The translations under genes and the position numbers were made by a program. 64,000 nucleotides of DNA, taken from Poriferisphaera corsica (lineage in GTDB: Bacteria > Planctomycetota > Phycisphaerae > Phycisphaerales > Phycisphaeraceae). Each line of letters starts with the position of its first letter. Within the stretch, counting starts at the first letter, position 1. The notes beneath the pieces are model-generated. The model made no database searches, was not told where the DNA came from, and saw nothing but the letters and a program-made list of their open reading frames with translations. Shown piece after piece: positions 1-8,450 of this stretch. The stretch spans positions 682,001-746,000 of the forward strand of contig NZ_CP036425.1 in NCBI RefSeq assembly GCF_007747445.1, given 5' to 3'.

Positions 1-126
1 CGTCGTGGCAATACTGCCATGATGGTTTTCAAAGTTGATAGCGAACCAACCACCGCTCAACTCGAAACCATCAAGACCAAAGAAGGTATCCTCAAGACCG
101 CATCCGTTCAGTTAGCTGAAGCCTAA
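1..126 (+). CDS. serA: C-terminal end of D-3-phosphoglycerate dehydrogenase (ACT domain), partial
   Basis: Only the last 41 codons are present, read in frame from base 1 to a TAA at 124-126. The residues (RGNTAMMVFKVDSEP, then a short helix, then GILKTASVQL) match the end of the regulatory ACT domain that closes many D-3-phosphoglycerate dehydrogenases, where a glycine- and asparagine-containing turn precedes a strand ending in a VD-x-P element. That enzyme starts serine synthesis from 3-phosphoglycerate. The ACT-bearing end of an L-serine dehydratase is the main alternative, and the catalytic part lies outside the window. A strong terminator follows 22 bases after the stop. Confidence 0.55.
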   Translation, partial: RRGNTAMMVFKVDSEPTTAQLETIKTKEGILKTASVQLAEA

Positions 127-147
127 TAATTGATTAGAACATCAAAA

Positions 148-181
148 CGCCGCCAACATCAACAGTTGGCGGCGTTTTTTT
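148..181 (+). terminator. Rho-independent terminator after the serA-like gene
   Basis: A perfect 10-bp stem (148-157 with 165-174, CGCCGCCAAC and its complement) has a 7-base loop and is followed by seven T residues. It lies just behind the stop at 126 and reads in the same direction. Confidence 0.9.
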
Positions 182-294
182 ATATACAAATTGATGCTGT
201 CTTCAAGGACTCACCTATCAACATGGGGAATGCACTAAATATCCAAATTGCTCGAACAAACATAATGTGAGTGAATCGAAAACGGAGATATTCT

Positions 295-1311
295 ATGCCA
301 TCAAACAACGATCAATATACACTCACACGCCGCGCGGCCCTCACTACGATGGGGATCGGTGTGACGGCTTCTGCAATACTTCTCAATCAATCATGTTCGC
401 AAGCACAGTCTGTGCCGAATTCAAATACCACAGAAGCACTGCAGGGTGCTGGCTTTTATCGATTTAATATCGGTAATATGCAATGCGCCGTTATTTCTGA
501 CGGCCAAAATGTGATGCCGCCCAAAACCTTCGCGCAAAACGCAAGTGAAGCTGCGATCAATCAGGTGCTTGAAGAAAATTATCTCAGCACCAAAGAAATC
601 CCCACACAAATCAACACGATGCTCGTGCAAACCGCGGGCATCAACATCCTCGTCGACACCGGGCTTGGTGGCGGGGTAGGGCCTAACAATGGGCTTACCG
701 TCAAACATCTCAAACGCCTCGGTCTTGAACCCAAAGACATCGGTATCATTGTCATCACGCATATGCACGGCGACCACATCGGCGGCCTGTTCAATGACGC
801 TGGCGATAAGATTTATCCAAACGCAGAACTTGTCATCTCAAAACAAGCACTTGATTATTGGCCAAATGCCGGCTCGAGCAATGACACGCAACGAATGCAG
901 CGATTGGTTAGTGGTGCTAACGAAGTGCTTGCGAGGTATAAAGGTAATGTACGAACGGTGATCGGTGACGATGAGATCGTGCAGGGTATCAAAGTTGTCC
1001 CGCTTTTTGGACATACTCCTGGCCATATTGGTTTGAATATTGCCAATGGCAGTGATCAGCTTTTTTACATCGCCGATACTGTACATATGGTTTATATGCA
1101 GATGCCGCATCCTGATTGGCATGTTGCTTTTGATATGAACCCGATTGAGGCAGAGCAAACACGCAAACGTGTCTTCGAACTTGCTGCCCAAGAAAGGTTA
1201 CTCGTTGCCGGCTCCCATATACCCTTTCCCGCCCTTGGTCATATCCGCAAACAATCCGTTGGCTCTGGATTTATGTGGCAACCCATCATCTGGGTTTGGA
1301 ATCCTGCCTGA
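295..1311 (+). CDS. Tat-exported metallo-beta-lactamase-fold hydrolase
   Basis: A 338-residue protein of the metallo-beta-lactamase superfamily. The metal-binding motif HMHGDH is at residues 156-161, and later FGHTPGH and GSH segments can supply the remaining histidines. Arg12-Arg13 followed by AAL and a hydrophobic stretch ending near SCSQAQS looks like a twin-arginine signal, so the enzyme is probably folded with its metals before export. Start 295 is preferred over an in-frame GTG at 271 because GGAGA precedes it at a usual distance and the signal peptide then begins normally. The overall form resembles lactonase or alkylsulfatase-like MBL proteins, but the substrate cannot be told. It stands alone between terminator 148-181 and a sparse region. 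Confidence 0.85.
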   Translation: MPSNNDQYTLTRRAALTTMGIGVTASAILLNQSCSQAQSVPNSNTTEALQGAGFYRFNIGNMQCAVISDGQNVMPPKTFAQNASEAAINQVLEENYLSTKEIPTQINTMLVQTAGINILVDTGLGGGVGPNNGLTVKHLKRLGLEPKDIGIIVITHMHGDHIGGLFNDAGDKIYPNAELVISKQALDYWPNAGSSNDTQRMQRLVSGANEVLARYKGNVRTVIGDDEIVQGIKVVPLFGHTPGHIGLNIANGSDQLFYIADTVHMVYMQMPHPDWHVAFDMNPIEAEQTRKRVFELAAQERLLVAGSHIPFPALGHIRKQSVGSGFMWQPIIWVWNPA

Positions 1312-1777
1312 TTATTTTTAATATCTATTCGGTGAATAGTAGCCGCCGCCAAAGGATGTGCTATGTGGTGGTTCGTCCGTTTACATGCACTGATTATCGC
1401 TGCAAAAAGTAATCAAATGATCCGCAGCGCGATCACTGTAGCCCGTGGTACGCTTAGATCGAGCAAAGCCCAGAAGCCCGTTATTGTCGCAGCGTTGATC
1501 CATCTCATGAGCATCATCCTTCAGCAGGTCGGCATGATAAGGCAATAAAATAAGTAAGCACTAACATTACGAGTATTAATGTAAGTAAATGCTTTTCTTA
1601 TGTCAAGTGAATATTGTGTGTTGACTCGAATCTGAAGCTAAGTGTACTGTAAGTCTATTTTAGTTATGATCTTACGGCTCTTGCTGTGATAGTCTCCTAG
1701 ATGCGGAGGGCATCAATTTTTAGGTCAGCGATGAAGAAAAATCATCTTAAAGCAGTTAAATAACTGACGAAACAAGT
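1312..1777. other. Sparse intergenic stretch with one doubtful small reading frame
   Basis: These 466 bases separate the MBL protein from the alpha/beta hydrolase. The only candidate gene is the 61-codon frame at 1363-1548. From about 1550 the DNA is A/T-rich and probably holds the promoter of the hydrolase, but I see no confident -35/-10 pair. Confidence 0.4.
1363..1548 (+). CDS. Possible small protein, unsupported by homology
   Basis: A 61-codon frame starts at an ATG with AAAGGA six bases upstream, which is why it is listed. The product begins with a hydrophobic run and ends with another (VIVAALIHLMSIILQQ), so a small membrane peptide is conceivable. I recognise no family and the codon usage says little. 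It could be chance. Confidence 0.2.
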   Translation: MWWFVRLHALIIAAKSNQMIRSAITVARGTLRSSKAQKPVIVAALIHLMSIILQQVGMIRQ

Positions 1778-2926
1778 ATGGAAACGACGCCCCCCCATCG
1801 GTTGCCGTGGATCTTGGCTTGTCTGATCGCGTGCATATTCGTGACGCCCGTGCATGCTCAAGAAGAGGTTGCGATGTGGGCCCAGTGGCGTGAGCGGATG
1901 GAAAAGCATATCGCCCAGCGTAGCGGGATCATCGCTTGGGACATCCCATATCATCTGCCAACACCTGATCGACAACCCAATCTTAAGCAATCACTTGACG
2001 TCTATTCAACGAATAGCCCGCAGCTTCAGCCCGTCATGATGTACGTCCACGGCGGTGGTTGGAAGCGAGGTGATAAACGTGCTGTTGGCGCAAAAGCCAA
2101 TTACTACCTTGAGCAAGGCTGGGTTTTTGTCAGTGTCAATTACCGCCTTCATCCCGAAGGCATGTACCCTAAGAACGCACAAGATGTAGCTGATGCTGTT
2201 GCGTGGGTCTACGAATCAATCGAAGCATATGGCGGTGATCCCAATCAAATCTATCTTATGGGGCATTCGGCTGGCGCCCATCTCGCTTCGCTTGTTGGCA
2301 CGGATCACAGCCTGCTTGAAAAACATCAAATCGCTCCCAAAACGATCAAAGGTGTCATCTCACTCGATACCGCAGTTCTCAATTTACCTCGCTTGATTGA
2401 CCAGGACGGCGGCATTCTTTACCAAAAAATATTCGGAGATAACCCTGCAACTTGGGAAGAAATATCACCCATCACTTATGTTTACGCTGAAAAAGAGTAC
2501 CCGCCATTTCTTCTTGTCGTTGCGGGTAATGATGCGAATCGTCTTGATCAAGCCGAATTTTTCGGTGCATCACTTCAGCAAACTGGCAGTGAAGTTTTTA
2601 TCCTTGATGCAGATGATAAAACCCATGCATCTGTTAATCGTGAGATTGGTACAGCGGATGATTACGTCACCCAGCAGATCACTGCATTTATTCTTCAAAC
2701 AAAGCAATCCCAACCACCATCCCAGCCACAATCACAACAGCCAGAGCAAACAGACAACCAATCGCCCGCTTTGCCAGCTACTCATCCGGAAACAGAAAAC
2801 TCGGCTCCATCAAATGAAGCCGAGTCTGAAGTAGTTGAAGTCATTGATCAATCAAACGAATTGCCAGTTGAGCCATCGGCAGAATCAACGCCTGCGAATG
2901 ATCATCAACCCGCTCAATCCGAGTAA
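1778..2926 (+). CDS. Secreted alpha/beta hydrolase (esterase/lipase type)
   Basis: A 382-residue serine hydrolase of the HGGG esterase group. The first 27 residues form a signal peptide ending VHA-QEE. The oxyanion motif HGGGW begins at residue 91, the nucleophile lies in GHSAGA (Ser164), and the acid and base are probably in VAGNDAN and KTHAS near residues 250-290. The fold ends by about residue 310. The last 70 residues are rich in Gln, Pro, Ser and Glu and look disordered, a plausible spacer for an exported enzyme. Carboxylic ester cleavage, perhaps of acylated sugars, is inferred from the family. The 3' end overlaps the convergent carboxypeptidase gene by 42 bp. Confidence 0.85.
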   Translation: METTPPHRLPWILACLIACIFVTPVHAQEEVAMWAQWRERMEKHIAQRSGIIAWDIPYHLPTPDRQPNLKQSLDVYSTNSPQLQPVMMYVHGGGWKRGDKRAVGAKANYYLEQGWVFVSVNYRLHPEGMYPKNAQDVADAVAWVYESIEAYGGDPNQIYLMGHSAGAHLASLVGTDHSLLEKHQIAPKTIKGVISLDTAVLNLPRLIDQDGGILYQKIFGDNPATWEEISPITYVYAEKEYPPFLLVVAGNDANRLDQAEFFGASLQQTGSEVFILDADDKTHASVNREIGTADDYVTQQITAFILQTKQSQPPSQPQSQQPEQTDNQSPALPATHPETENSAPSNEAESEVVEVIDQSNELPVEPSAESTPANDHQPAQSE

Positions 2927-4180
2927 TAAGATCGAAGATGGTTCCGGTATCGGCACCAGGGTCTCTGCAAAAGCTAACGCAAAGCTCTCGCCTAAATCTT
3001 TGTAATACTCAAGTGGATGTCCCAAAGAGAACATTGTCTCAAAGGTCATATCGAACTCAGCATCCATATACGCCTCTGCGAAGTTTGTTGTATGCCATGC
3101 TGTTCCCGTCGATTGAATCGGGATCAGTTGCGGCTCCATATCTAACAAGCTCAAGAAAAACGGGTCGTTCTGATTATTCTTTTCATACGGCAAGTATGCA
3201 AAATCCGTCTGCGCACTCGTCGGAATCGTTGAATGGAAGTCGATAAAGTAATCGACATCCGCTTCAGTGTCTCGCATCATTGCCTCAGCCGTTGTCTTGA
3301 TGTCCTTATGCGTGTCATATAAATCAGGATGCCATAACCGATTCGGATCTTGTTCCGAATTCTCTATCGTCGAACGGTTGTTCCCCGCATATCGGCCGTC
3401 AGGATTCAACATCGGGTACACATAAAACTCAGCATGCTTTCGCAGTTCACGCATCCGCGGATCTTCCGACACGAGCATATCTACCATCGCTTCAAGCGTA
3501 TGATTGCCCAGCACTTCATTCGCATGCTGCCCAGACGTCAACGCAATTTTCGTCTTTGACTGATTCGATGACGTATCTGTGATCTTGTATCCAAACATAT
3601 TCTTCGGAGTCACAACCCGCCCCATGTCGTCCACACCACCCGGCGATTGCCCGATCACGAGGTTCGAATTTGCGCTCTGTGTCGAGGACACATACTGATT
3701 CCCAATCAACGAAGCCGTATGTGCTGCCGATCGGCCATAGGAATACGGATACGCATAGGCGACATACACCTCATCCTGCGTAAATCCTTGATTATTCGAG
3801 AATCGGTATCCCCCCTCAAAATCGCGACCATTGTTATCGAAATACGTCCAATTCTGCTGGTCGTACGAATAAATCATTTGATGATTGTTTAACCGCGAGG
3901 ACCCACCCGCAAAATCATCTGAGATCCAAAATTTGGTCGCATCACTTTGCACCCCCGAGGCTTTGAAATACAACCATCGCCAATCGCCACCGCCATAAAA
4001 ATTATCTCGCCCCGTCAGGATCACATCACCTGATACCGACGATACAAATGATCGCCCTGTATCTAGTGATCCATGATCGAAATTAGCGTCAAGCTTCACC
4101 TCCCCAAACACAGAATCAGTCACAAACCCCGCACCCAACAATGCTGTCGCACCAACAGCTGCCTTCAATGTCCCTCGCAT
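2885..4180 (-). CDS. Secreted M14-family zinc carboxypeptidase with PEP-CTERM tail
   Basis: A 431-residue exported peptidase. A signal peptide covers about residues 1-26. Residues 30-190 form a beta-rich N-terminal domain. The M14 catalytic domain follows: zinc ligands His219 and Glu222 in GQHANE, an NPDG turn at 259-262, Arg281, third zinc ligand His316 in DFHS, and catalytic Glu381 in FETMF. The end, PIPEPSS plus a hydrophobic helix and RRR, is a PEP-CTERM sorting signal, so the enzyme is probably processed by an exosortase and released or held at the outer surface. Start 4180 has GGAG eight bases upstream. Its 3' end lies inside the 3' end of the opposing hydrolase gene. Confidence 0.85.
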   Translation of the reverse strand: MRGTLKAAVGATALLGAGFVTDSVFGEVKLDANFDHGSLDTGRSFVSSVSGDVILTGRDNFYGGGDWRWLYFKASGVQSDATKFWISDDFAGGSSRLNNHQMIYSYDQQNWTYFDNNGRDFEGGYRFSNNQGFTQDEVYVAYAYPYSYGRSAAHTASLIGNQYVSSTQSANSNLVIGQSPGGVDDMGRVVTPKNMFGYKITDTSSNQSKTKIALTSGQHANEVLGNHTLEAMVDMLVSEDPRMRELRKHAEFYVYPMLNPDGRYAGNNRSTIENSEQDPNRLWHPDLYDTHKDIKTTAEAMMRDTEADVDYFIDFHSTIPTSAQTDFAYLPYEKNNQNDPFFLSLLDMEPQLIPIQSTGTAWHTTNFAEAYMDAEFDMTFETMFSLGHPLEYYKDLGESFALAFAETLVPIPEPSSILLLGLSGLMIIRRR

Positions 4181-4361
4181 GTTACGTCTCCATTAAGTAG
4201 CGCGAACTAATAGCCGCTCGATTCAATCGAAAGAAAGATCTAGACTCACATACCCAATGGGACCGTCATCTTACCAGCTTGTGATTTCCAAGAACACAAA
4301 AATCCCCATTAATTCACACCGCTAATATTCTAAAAGTAGCCGTTACTTCCTCCCGTGCCTT

Positions 4362-4398
4362 CAAATAAAAATCGGGACACGTTTTCACGCATCCCGAT
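4362..4398 (-). terminator. Terminator of the 609-residue secreted protein gene
   Basis: A 7-bp stem (4371-4377 with 4392-4398) reads on the minus strand into a T-rich run (complement of AAATAAAA at 4363-4370), 30 bases past the stop of the gene at 4430. Confidence 0.65.
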
Positions 4399-4429
4399 TA
4401 ATACTTTATTTAGTTAAATCTGCAATGGA

Positions 4430-6259
4430 TCAATAAAACGGAGCAGGTGGTGCTTGGCCAGGTTCACCCATAGGCCCTTGCATACCCGGCATCATCTGCT
4501 GCTGCATCATCATCACACTCTTCGCAGCATCTACAATAAACTTCACATTGTCCGCAGGCAGGTGTGATACTGAAACCGATGAATTTTCATCTACCACAAC
4601 ACCAATTGTGATCGGCGTGAGCGCTTCAGGGACCTGAACTGGAGGCATCCCCATCATCGGAATAAACATGTTCGCCATATCAGCGATTCCGCCTAAATTC
4701 ACATAGCCTTCCAGCGTTGAGTTCGCAGGGATATATGCCTTGCGTGCATTGACGATTGCCGACTCCGAGCCAAGCCCGTTGTTTTTGTCCAGATTTTCAA
4801 GCACCTTACTCAGGAGTGCCTGATCCAGCGTCGTGGTCTGGACAACGTAATCGCCCTTCGCAGCCATATACCCGCTGTAGCCAGAGCCCATCATCATCGC
4901 CATCGGGTTCCCCTGCAGCATCTCAGGCGGCATCTGCATCGTGAACGCATACTGCGCCACATCCACATCGCCAAGCTCCAAAGCTTTGTCGTTCCATTCG
5001 GTTTCAAAGCTCATCTTCGGTGCGTTCAGATCACCCTCTGTGCCCGGCATGATATTGAACTCAGCACCATTCAACTTGCTCATGTACGCTTTCGTTGCAG
5101 CGATCAGCTTATCCGCATCTTTCGCCTTATAGACCGTGACCTGATTCAGAAAGTTGCCCGCAACCAATGCCATCTGGTCCGGCACGTACATCGCAACCGA
5201 TTGTCCTTCAACCTGCTCAATGATCGCATCCGTACCTTCATACATCTGCGCTACCATTGGATTCGCTTGGCCAACCGTTTCAATCATCAAATCAGACAGC
5301 TTCAAATAATCCATCGTTGTCAGGTCGACCGAAGCCGCAAACAGATACGGATTTGCCGGCACTTTCCCAAGCAGACTCGCTGCATTACTCTTGCCACCCA
5401 ATAAAATCTTCGAAGCTTCCGACCCAGCCTTAAACCCAGTTGGCTGAGCAAAGCTAATCCCGTCGTCCTTAATCTCAGCAAGCACTGCCAGGCCATCAAG
5501 ATCCTCTTCCGCAACACGCAACATTGATGTCAGCATCAACTGTCCCGCCTGCATCTGTTGGATCTGCTCTGCTGGTGCACTGCGCTCCATCGACCGATTC
5601 AACTCTTGTTGAATCTCAGCGATCAGCATAGGCCCGAATTCTTCAGCCATACGTGGTGCATCAATGAAGAACATCACATCCGCGCTATCCACATACTTCT
5701 GGCCGGCCTTGCCGATACGAGCCTTGATCTTCGTCGCCATGTTGCCCGGCTTGTAAGCCTCAACCAACTCACGATTCGAGCTCATCACTGCATAGCCATC
5801 GATCTGCTTTACATACGTATCATTTTCATCCATCAGCGTGATCTGCGTGATCGCAGCATTTGCGTTCCCGCCCATGCTCGTCACAAACGCATCGTAATCG
5901 TTCACAGGCAACAGCCAATAAGCACGATCGCCATCTTTGTTATCTTCTGTTGGCAGATTGATCACGAACAGCATCGAGCCATTATCGTTCACGCCTGCTT
6001 CCAGACCCGCTGCCATCTTGAATTGGCCTAACACGTCCAGCATCTCTGGTGACAGATCCGCCAACCCTGTCTGCTCCGCCATCTTTGCAATCTTCGCGTT
6101 CATTTCCGCAAGATTCGATACCGCCACAAACATGTCACTATCCGCTGGAACTTTTTCCAGCACTTCGTTCAAATCAGCTTGTGCAACCATACTTGTGCAC
6201 ATCATCATGGCTGCACCTACAAGTGCTGCCGTCGATTTCGGATACATCCGCTTGAGCAT
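4430..6259 (-). CDS. Large secreted protein of unknown function
   Basis: A 609-residue protein with a clear signal peptide (residues 1-28, cut after MVAQA). The mature part begins with LNEVLEKVPADSDMFVAVSNLAEM, a pattern seen at the start of large exported planctomycete proteins and DUF3352-like proteins, where a similar block recurs; here a second one begins near LLGKVPANPYLFAASVDL (about residue 295). This suggests two related halves. The tail is Met-, Gln-, Pro- and Gly-rich. No catalytic motif is visible. AAGGAG precedes the ATG. It is a monocistronic gene with its own terminator, divergent from mnmA. Function unknown. Confidence 0.8.
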   Translation of the reverse strand: MLKRMYPKSTAALVGAAMMMCTSMVAQADLNEVLEKVPADSDMFVAVSNLAEMNAKIAKMAEQTGLADLSPEMLDVLGQFKMAAGLEAGVNDNGSMLFVINLPTEDNKDGDRAYWLLPVNDYDAFVTSMGGNANAAITQITLMDENDTYVKQIDGYAVMSSNRELVEAYKPGNMATKIKARIGKAGQKYVDSADVMFFIDAPRMAEEFGPMLIAEIQQELNRSMERSAPAEQIQQMQAGQLMLTSMLRVAEEDLDGLAVLAEIKDDGISFAQPTGFKAGSEASKILLGGKSNAASLLGKVPANPYLFAASVDLTTMDYLKLSDLMIETVGQANPMVAQMYEGTDAIIEQVEGQSVAMYVPDQMALVAGNFLNQVTVYKAKDADKLIAATKAYMSKLNGAEFNIMPGTEGDLNAPKMSFETEWNDKALELGDVDVAQYAFTMQMPPEMLQGNPMAMMMGSGYSGYMAAKGDYVVQTTTLDQALLSKVLENLDKNNGLGSESAIVNARKAYIPANSTLEGYVNLGGIADMANMFIPMMGMPPVQVPEALTPITIGVVVDENSSVSVSHLPADNVKFIVDAAKSVMMMQQQMMPGMQGPMGEPGQAPPAPFY

Positions 6260-6480
6260 TACATGACTCCTTGTTCATTTAAATACGCTCGTGTAAACCA
6301 AGCATATTCCTTATCTCTGTGGTAAAGACGTTCTCAGACGCCTCAAATCCCTTTAATTTACAAAAAACTCTTAGATCCCCCTTTTTCATCAACCCGTCCC
6401 ATTTGCTCCCATCATCGCAAACCAATATATTCGCTCCCCTGCTCCATGTGATGCTAAAATCATGCGGGGATTATCCATAT

Positions 6481-7671
6481 ATGGGAAATAAAACCTCAAA
6501 TAGCAATAAAAAGGTCCTCGTTGCCATGTCTGGCGGCGTCGACTCCTCCGTGGTCGCAGCGCTTCTCAAATCCGAAGGCTACGACGTTGTCGGCTGCTTC
6601 ATGCGCCTCGGCTCTGACGACTCCGCCGAAGCCGCCGACGGCTATGATAACTTGACTGACGCGTCTTGTGACCCAAAAAAAATTAAATTAGGTCATCAAG
6701 GTTGCTGTTCCCTCAATGACGCCTCAGACGCCCGCCTCGTAGCCGCGATGCTCGATATCCCCTTCTACGTCCTCAACTTCAAGCAAGACTTTGGCCGCGT
6801 CATCGATTACTTCGTCTCCGAATACAACGCCGGCCGCACCCCCAACCCCTGCGTCCGCTGCAACGATTGGCTCAAGTTCGGCAAGCTCCACGCCTACGCC
6901 AAATCCATCGATGCCCACTATATCGCCTCCGGTCACTACGCCCGCATATCCCCCCCCACTACATCTTCACCCTATCCCAAACTCCTCCGAGGCCTCGACC
7001 ACAACAAAGACCAGTCCTACGTCCTCTTCGGCTCAGGCCGCGAGCAACTCTCCCAAATGCTCCTGCCCATCGGCGAACTCGAAAAGCCAGCCGTCCGCCA
7101 AATCGCCGACGACTACAACCTCCCCGTCTTCAACAAGCCCGATTCCCAGGAAATCTGCTTCGTCCCCGACAACGAATACGCCAATCTCGTCAAGCGACGC
7201 ACCCCAGAACAATTCAGTGAAGGCAACATCGTCGACACTCAAGGCAATATCGTCGGCACACACGAAGGCCATCAACACTTCACCATCGGCCAGCGCCGCG
7301 GCCTCGGCGTCGCTCTCGGTTATCCCATCTACGTCACTCACCGTGACCCGCAAGGCAACACCATCACCGTCGGCCAAAAACCCGACCTCCTCGCCCAAGC
7401 CCTCCAAGCCGACCAGGTCAATTGGCTATCTTCCTCCGAAGACGCCGCCTCCCTCACCGACGAAAACGGCTGGATCACTTGCGAAGCCAAGATTCGCTAT
7501 AACTCCCCGCCCAAGCCCGCTCAGTGCAAACTCATCGAACAAGACGGCAACCAAATCCTCGAAGTGAAATTCCACGATCCCCAGGAAGCCATCACACCCG
7601 GCCAGGCCGTCGTTTGCTACTCAAACGACCTCGTCCTCGGCGGCGGCTGGATCACCAAAGCCATCGACTAA
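6481..7671 (+). CDS. mnmA: tRNA-specific 2-thiouridylase MnmA
   Basis: This 396-residue enzyme puts the 2-thio group on the wobble uridine of tRNAs for Lys, Glu and Gln, using ATP to adenylate U34 and sulfur from a persulfide relay. The PP-loop SGGVDS is at residues 17-22, the catalytic Cys124 in NPCVRCN, and the sulfur-accepting Cys226 in QEICFVPD, followed by the TIGQRRGLG motif and the C-terminal beta domain. I chose 6481 because the conserved sequence begins there; an in-frame ATG at 6451 and an upstream extension to 6319 add nothing recognisable. An insert near residues 55-80 with DPKK and GCCS is typical of longer MnmA forms. No sulfur donor gene is adjacent. Confidence 0.93.
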   Translation: MGNKTSNSNKKVLVAMSGGVDSSVVAALLKSEGYDVVGCFMRLGSDDSAEAADGYDNLTDASCDPKKIKLGHQGCCSLNDASDARLVAAMLDIPFYVLNFKQDFGRVIDYFVSEYNAGRTPNPCVRCNDWLKFGKLHAYAKSIDAHYIASGHYARISPPTTSSPYPKLLRGLDHNKDQSYVLFGSGREQLSQMLLPIGELEKPAVRQIADDYNLPVFNKPDSQEICFVPDNEYANLVKRRTPEQFSEGNIVDTQGNIVGTHEGHQHFTIGQRRGLGVALGYPIYVTHRDPQGNTITVGQKPDLLAQALQADQVNWLSSSEDAASLTDENGWITCEAKIRYNSPPKPAQCKLIEQDGNQILEVKFHDPQEAITPGQAVVCYSNDLVLGGGWITKAID

Positions 7672-7703
7672 TCATCGGTTAGGCTAACAGTACCGCCCCC
7701 ATT

Positions 7704-7724
7704 AGACGCGGAGCCACGCTCCGT
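7704..7724 (+). repeat. Small hairpin with CCACG loop, copy 1
   Basis: A stem of about 7 bp (GCGGAG against CTCCGT with one G-T pair) has a CCACG loop. It lies 35 bases after mnmA. A second hairpin with nearly the same loop but a different stem is at 8026-8048. Confidence 0.5.
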
Positions 7725-7791
7725 GCGCCCTCTCGCTTCATGTCACATAACCAACTCTTCAACAGACTTGTAAAAAAACTATAATTTGTGG

Positions 7792-8013
7792 ATGAGCTAC
7801 ATTACTTTGCTCATCTACTCATTTGGCATCATCCTTGCCACATCCGGTTTTGCTTTCGCATGCTTCGGGGGGCTTTCGATTTCACAACACTCACTCCGTA
7901 AATGGGCTAACAGCAAAAACATCCCCTCCAATTCCCACACAATGAGTATCGGTGGCGTTCTCTTTTTCATCGGGATCGTTATCATGAATATCATAAGAGC
8001 ATTAGCATCTTAA
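7792..8013 (+). CDS. Small two-helix membrane protein, unknown
   Basis: A 73-residue protein (MSYITLLIY...) with two hydrophobic helices, about residues 3-26 and 50-70, joined by a basic polar loop. The ATG at 7792 is preferred to a TTG two codons upstream. No family is recognised. It resembles the next small protein (8135) in size and two-helix form but not clearly in sequence. It lies between two small hairpins that share a loop. Confidence 0.5.
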   Translation: MSYITLLIYSFGIILATSGFAFACFGGLSISQHSLRKWANSKNIPSNSHTMSIGGVLFFIGIVIMNIIRALAS

Positions 8014-8025
8014 GTTACTCTAAAA

Positions 8026-8048
8026 GCCGGCGAACCACGCTCGCCGGA
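8026..8048 (+). repeat. Small hairpin with ACCACGC loop, copy 2
   Basis: A perfect 7-bp stem (CCGGCGA at 8027-8033 with its complement at 8041-8047) encloses ACCACGC. It resembles the hairpin at 7704-7724 in loop but not in stem bases. No T-run follows, so it is not an ordinary terminator. Confidence 0.5.
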
Positions 8049-8134
8049 AGCCTAAAACCTCAATCTAAAAACGCCCTTCTCAAAATCAACACCATTATCT
8101 AGTACTGCTGTATTGATTGCATTAAACTGCCTGC

Positions 8135-8359
8135 ATGAAGCAAGCCGGATTCATCATCATTTTATTAAGCATATTTTTGCTTTGTATAGGTTCGATATTG
8201 CTTGTTAATGCGTTAATCGCGGCACGAAATGAAAATTGGCGCATGCTGTCAAAAAGATTGCTCATCCCCGTCGATTTGCCCGCAATCAGCATGGGCAGTT
8301 TGGCTCTGATTATCGCATTCATACTCATTCGTCTTGGATATATCGTTCAAAGCTGGTGA
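8135..8359 (+). CDS. Small two-helix membrane protein, unknown
   Basis: A 74-residue protein with hydrophobic helices at about residues 4-28 and 50-70 and a basic loop between (AARNENWRMLSKR). No clear ribosome site is visible. No family recognised. Its position after a similar-sized membrane protein suggests a pair, but nothing indicates a function. Confidence 0.45.
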   Translation: MKQAGFIIILLSIFLLCIGSILLVNALIAARNENWRMLSKRLLIPVDLPAISMGSLALIIAFILIRLGYIVQSW

Positions 8360-8450
8360 TGTCGTATATGCCATTTTTTTATGATGATTCCGCAATCCAT
8401 CCACCCCCACTTCCCTAGACCCTCGGCCCCAGACCCCTTAAACTATTCCC

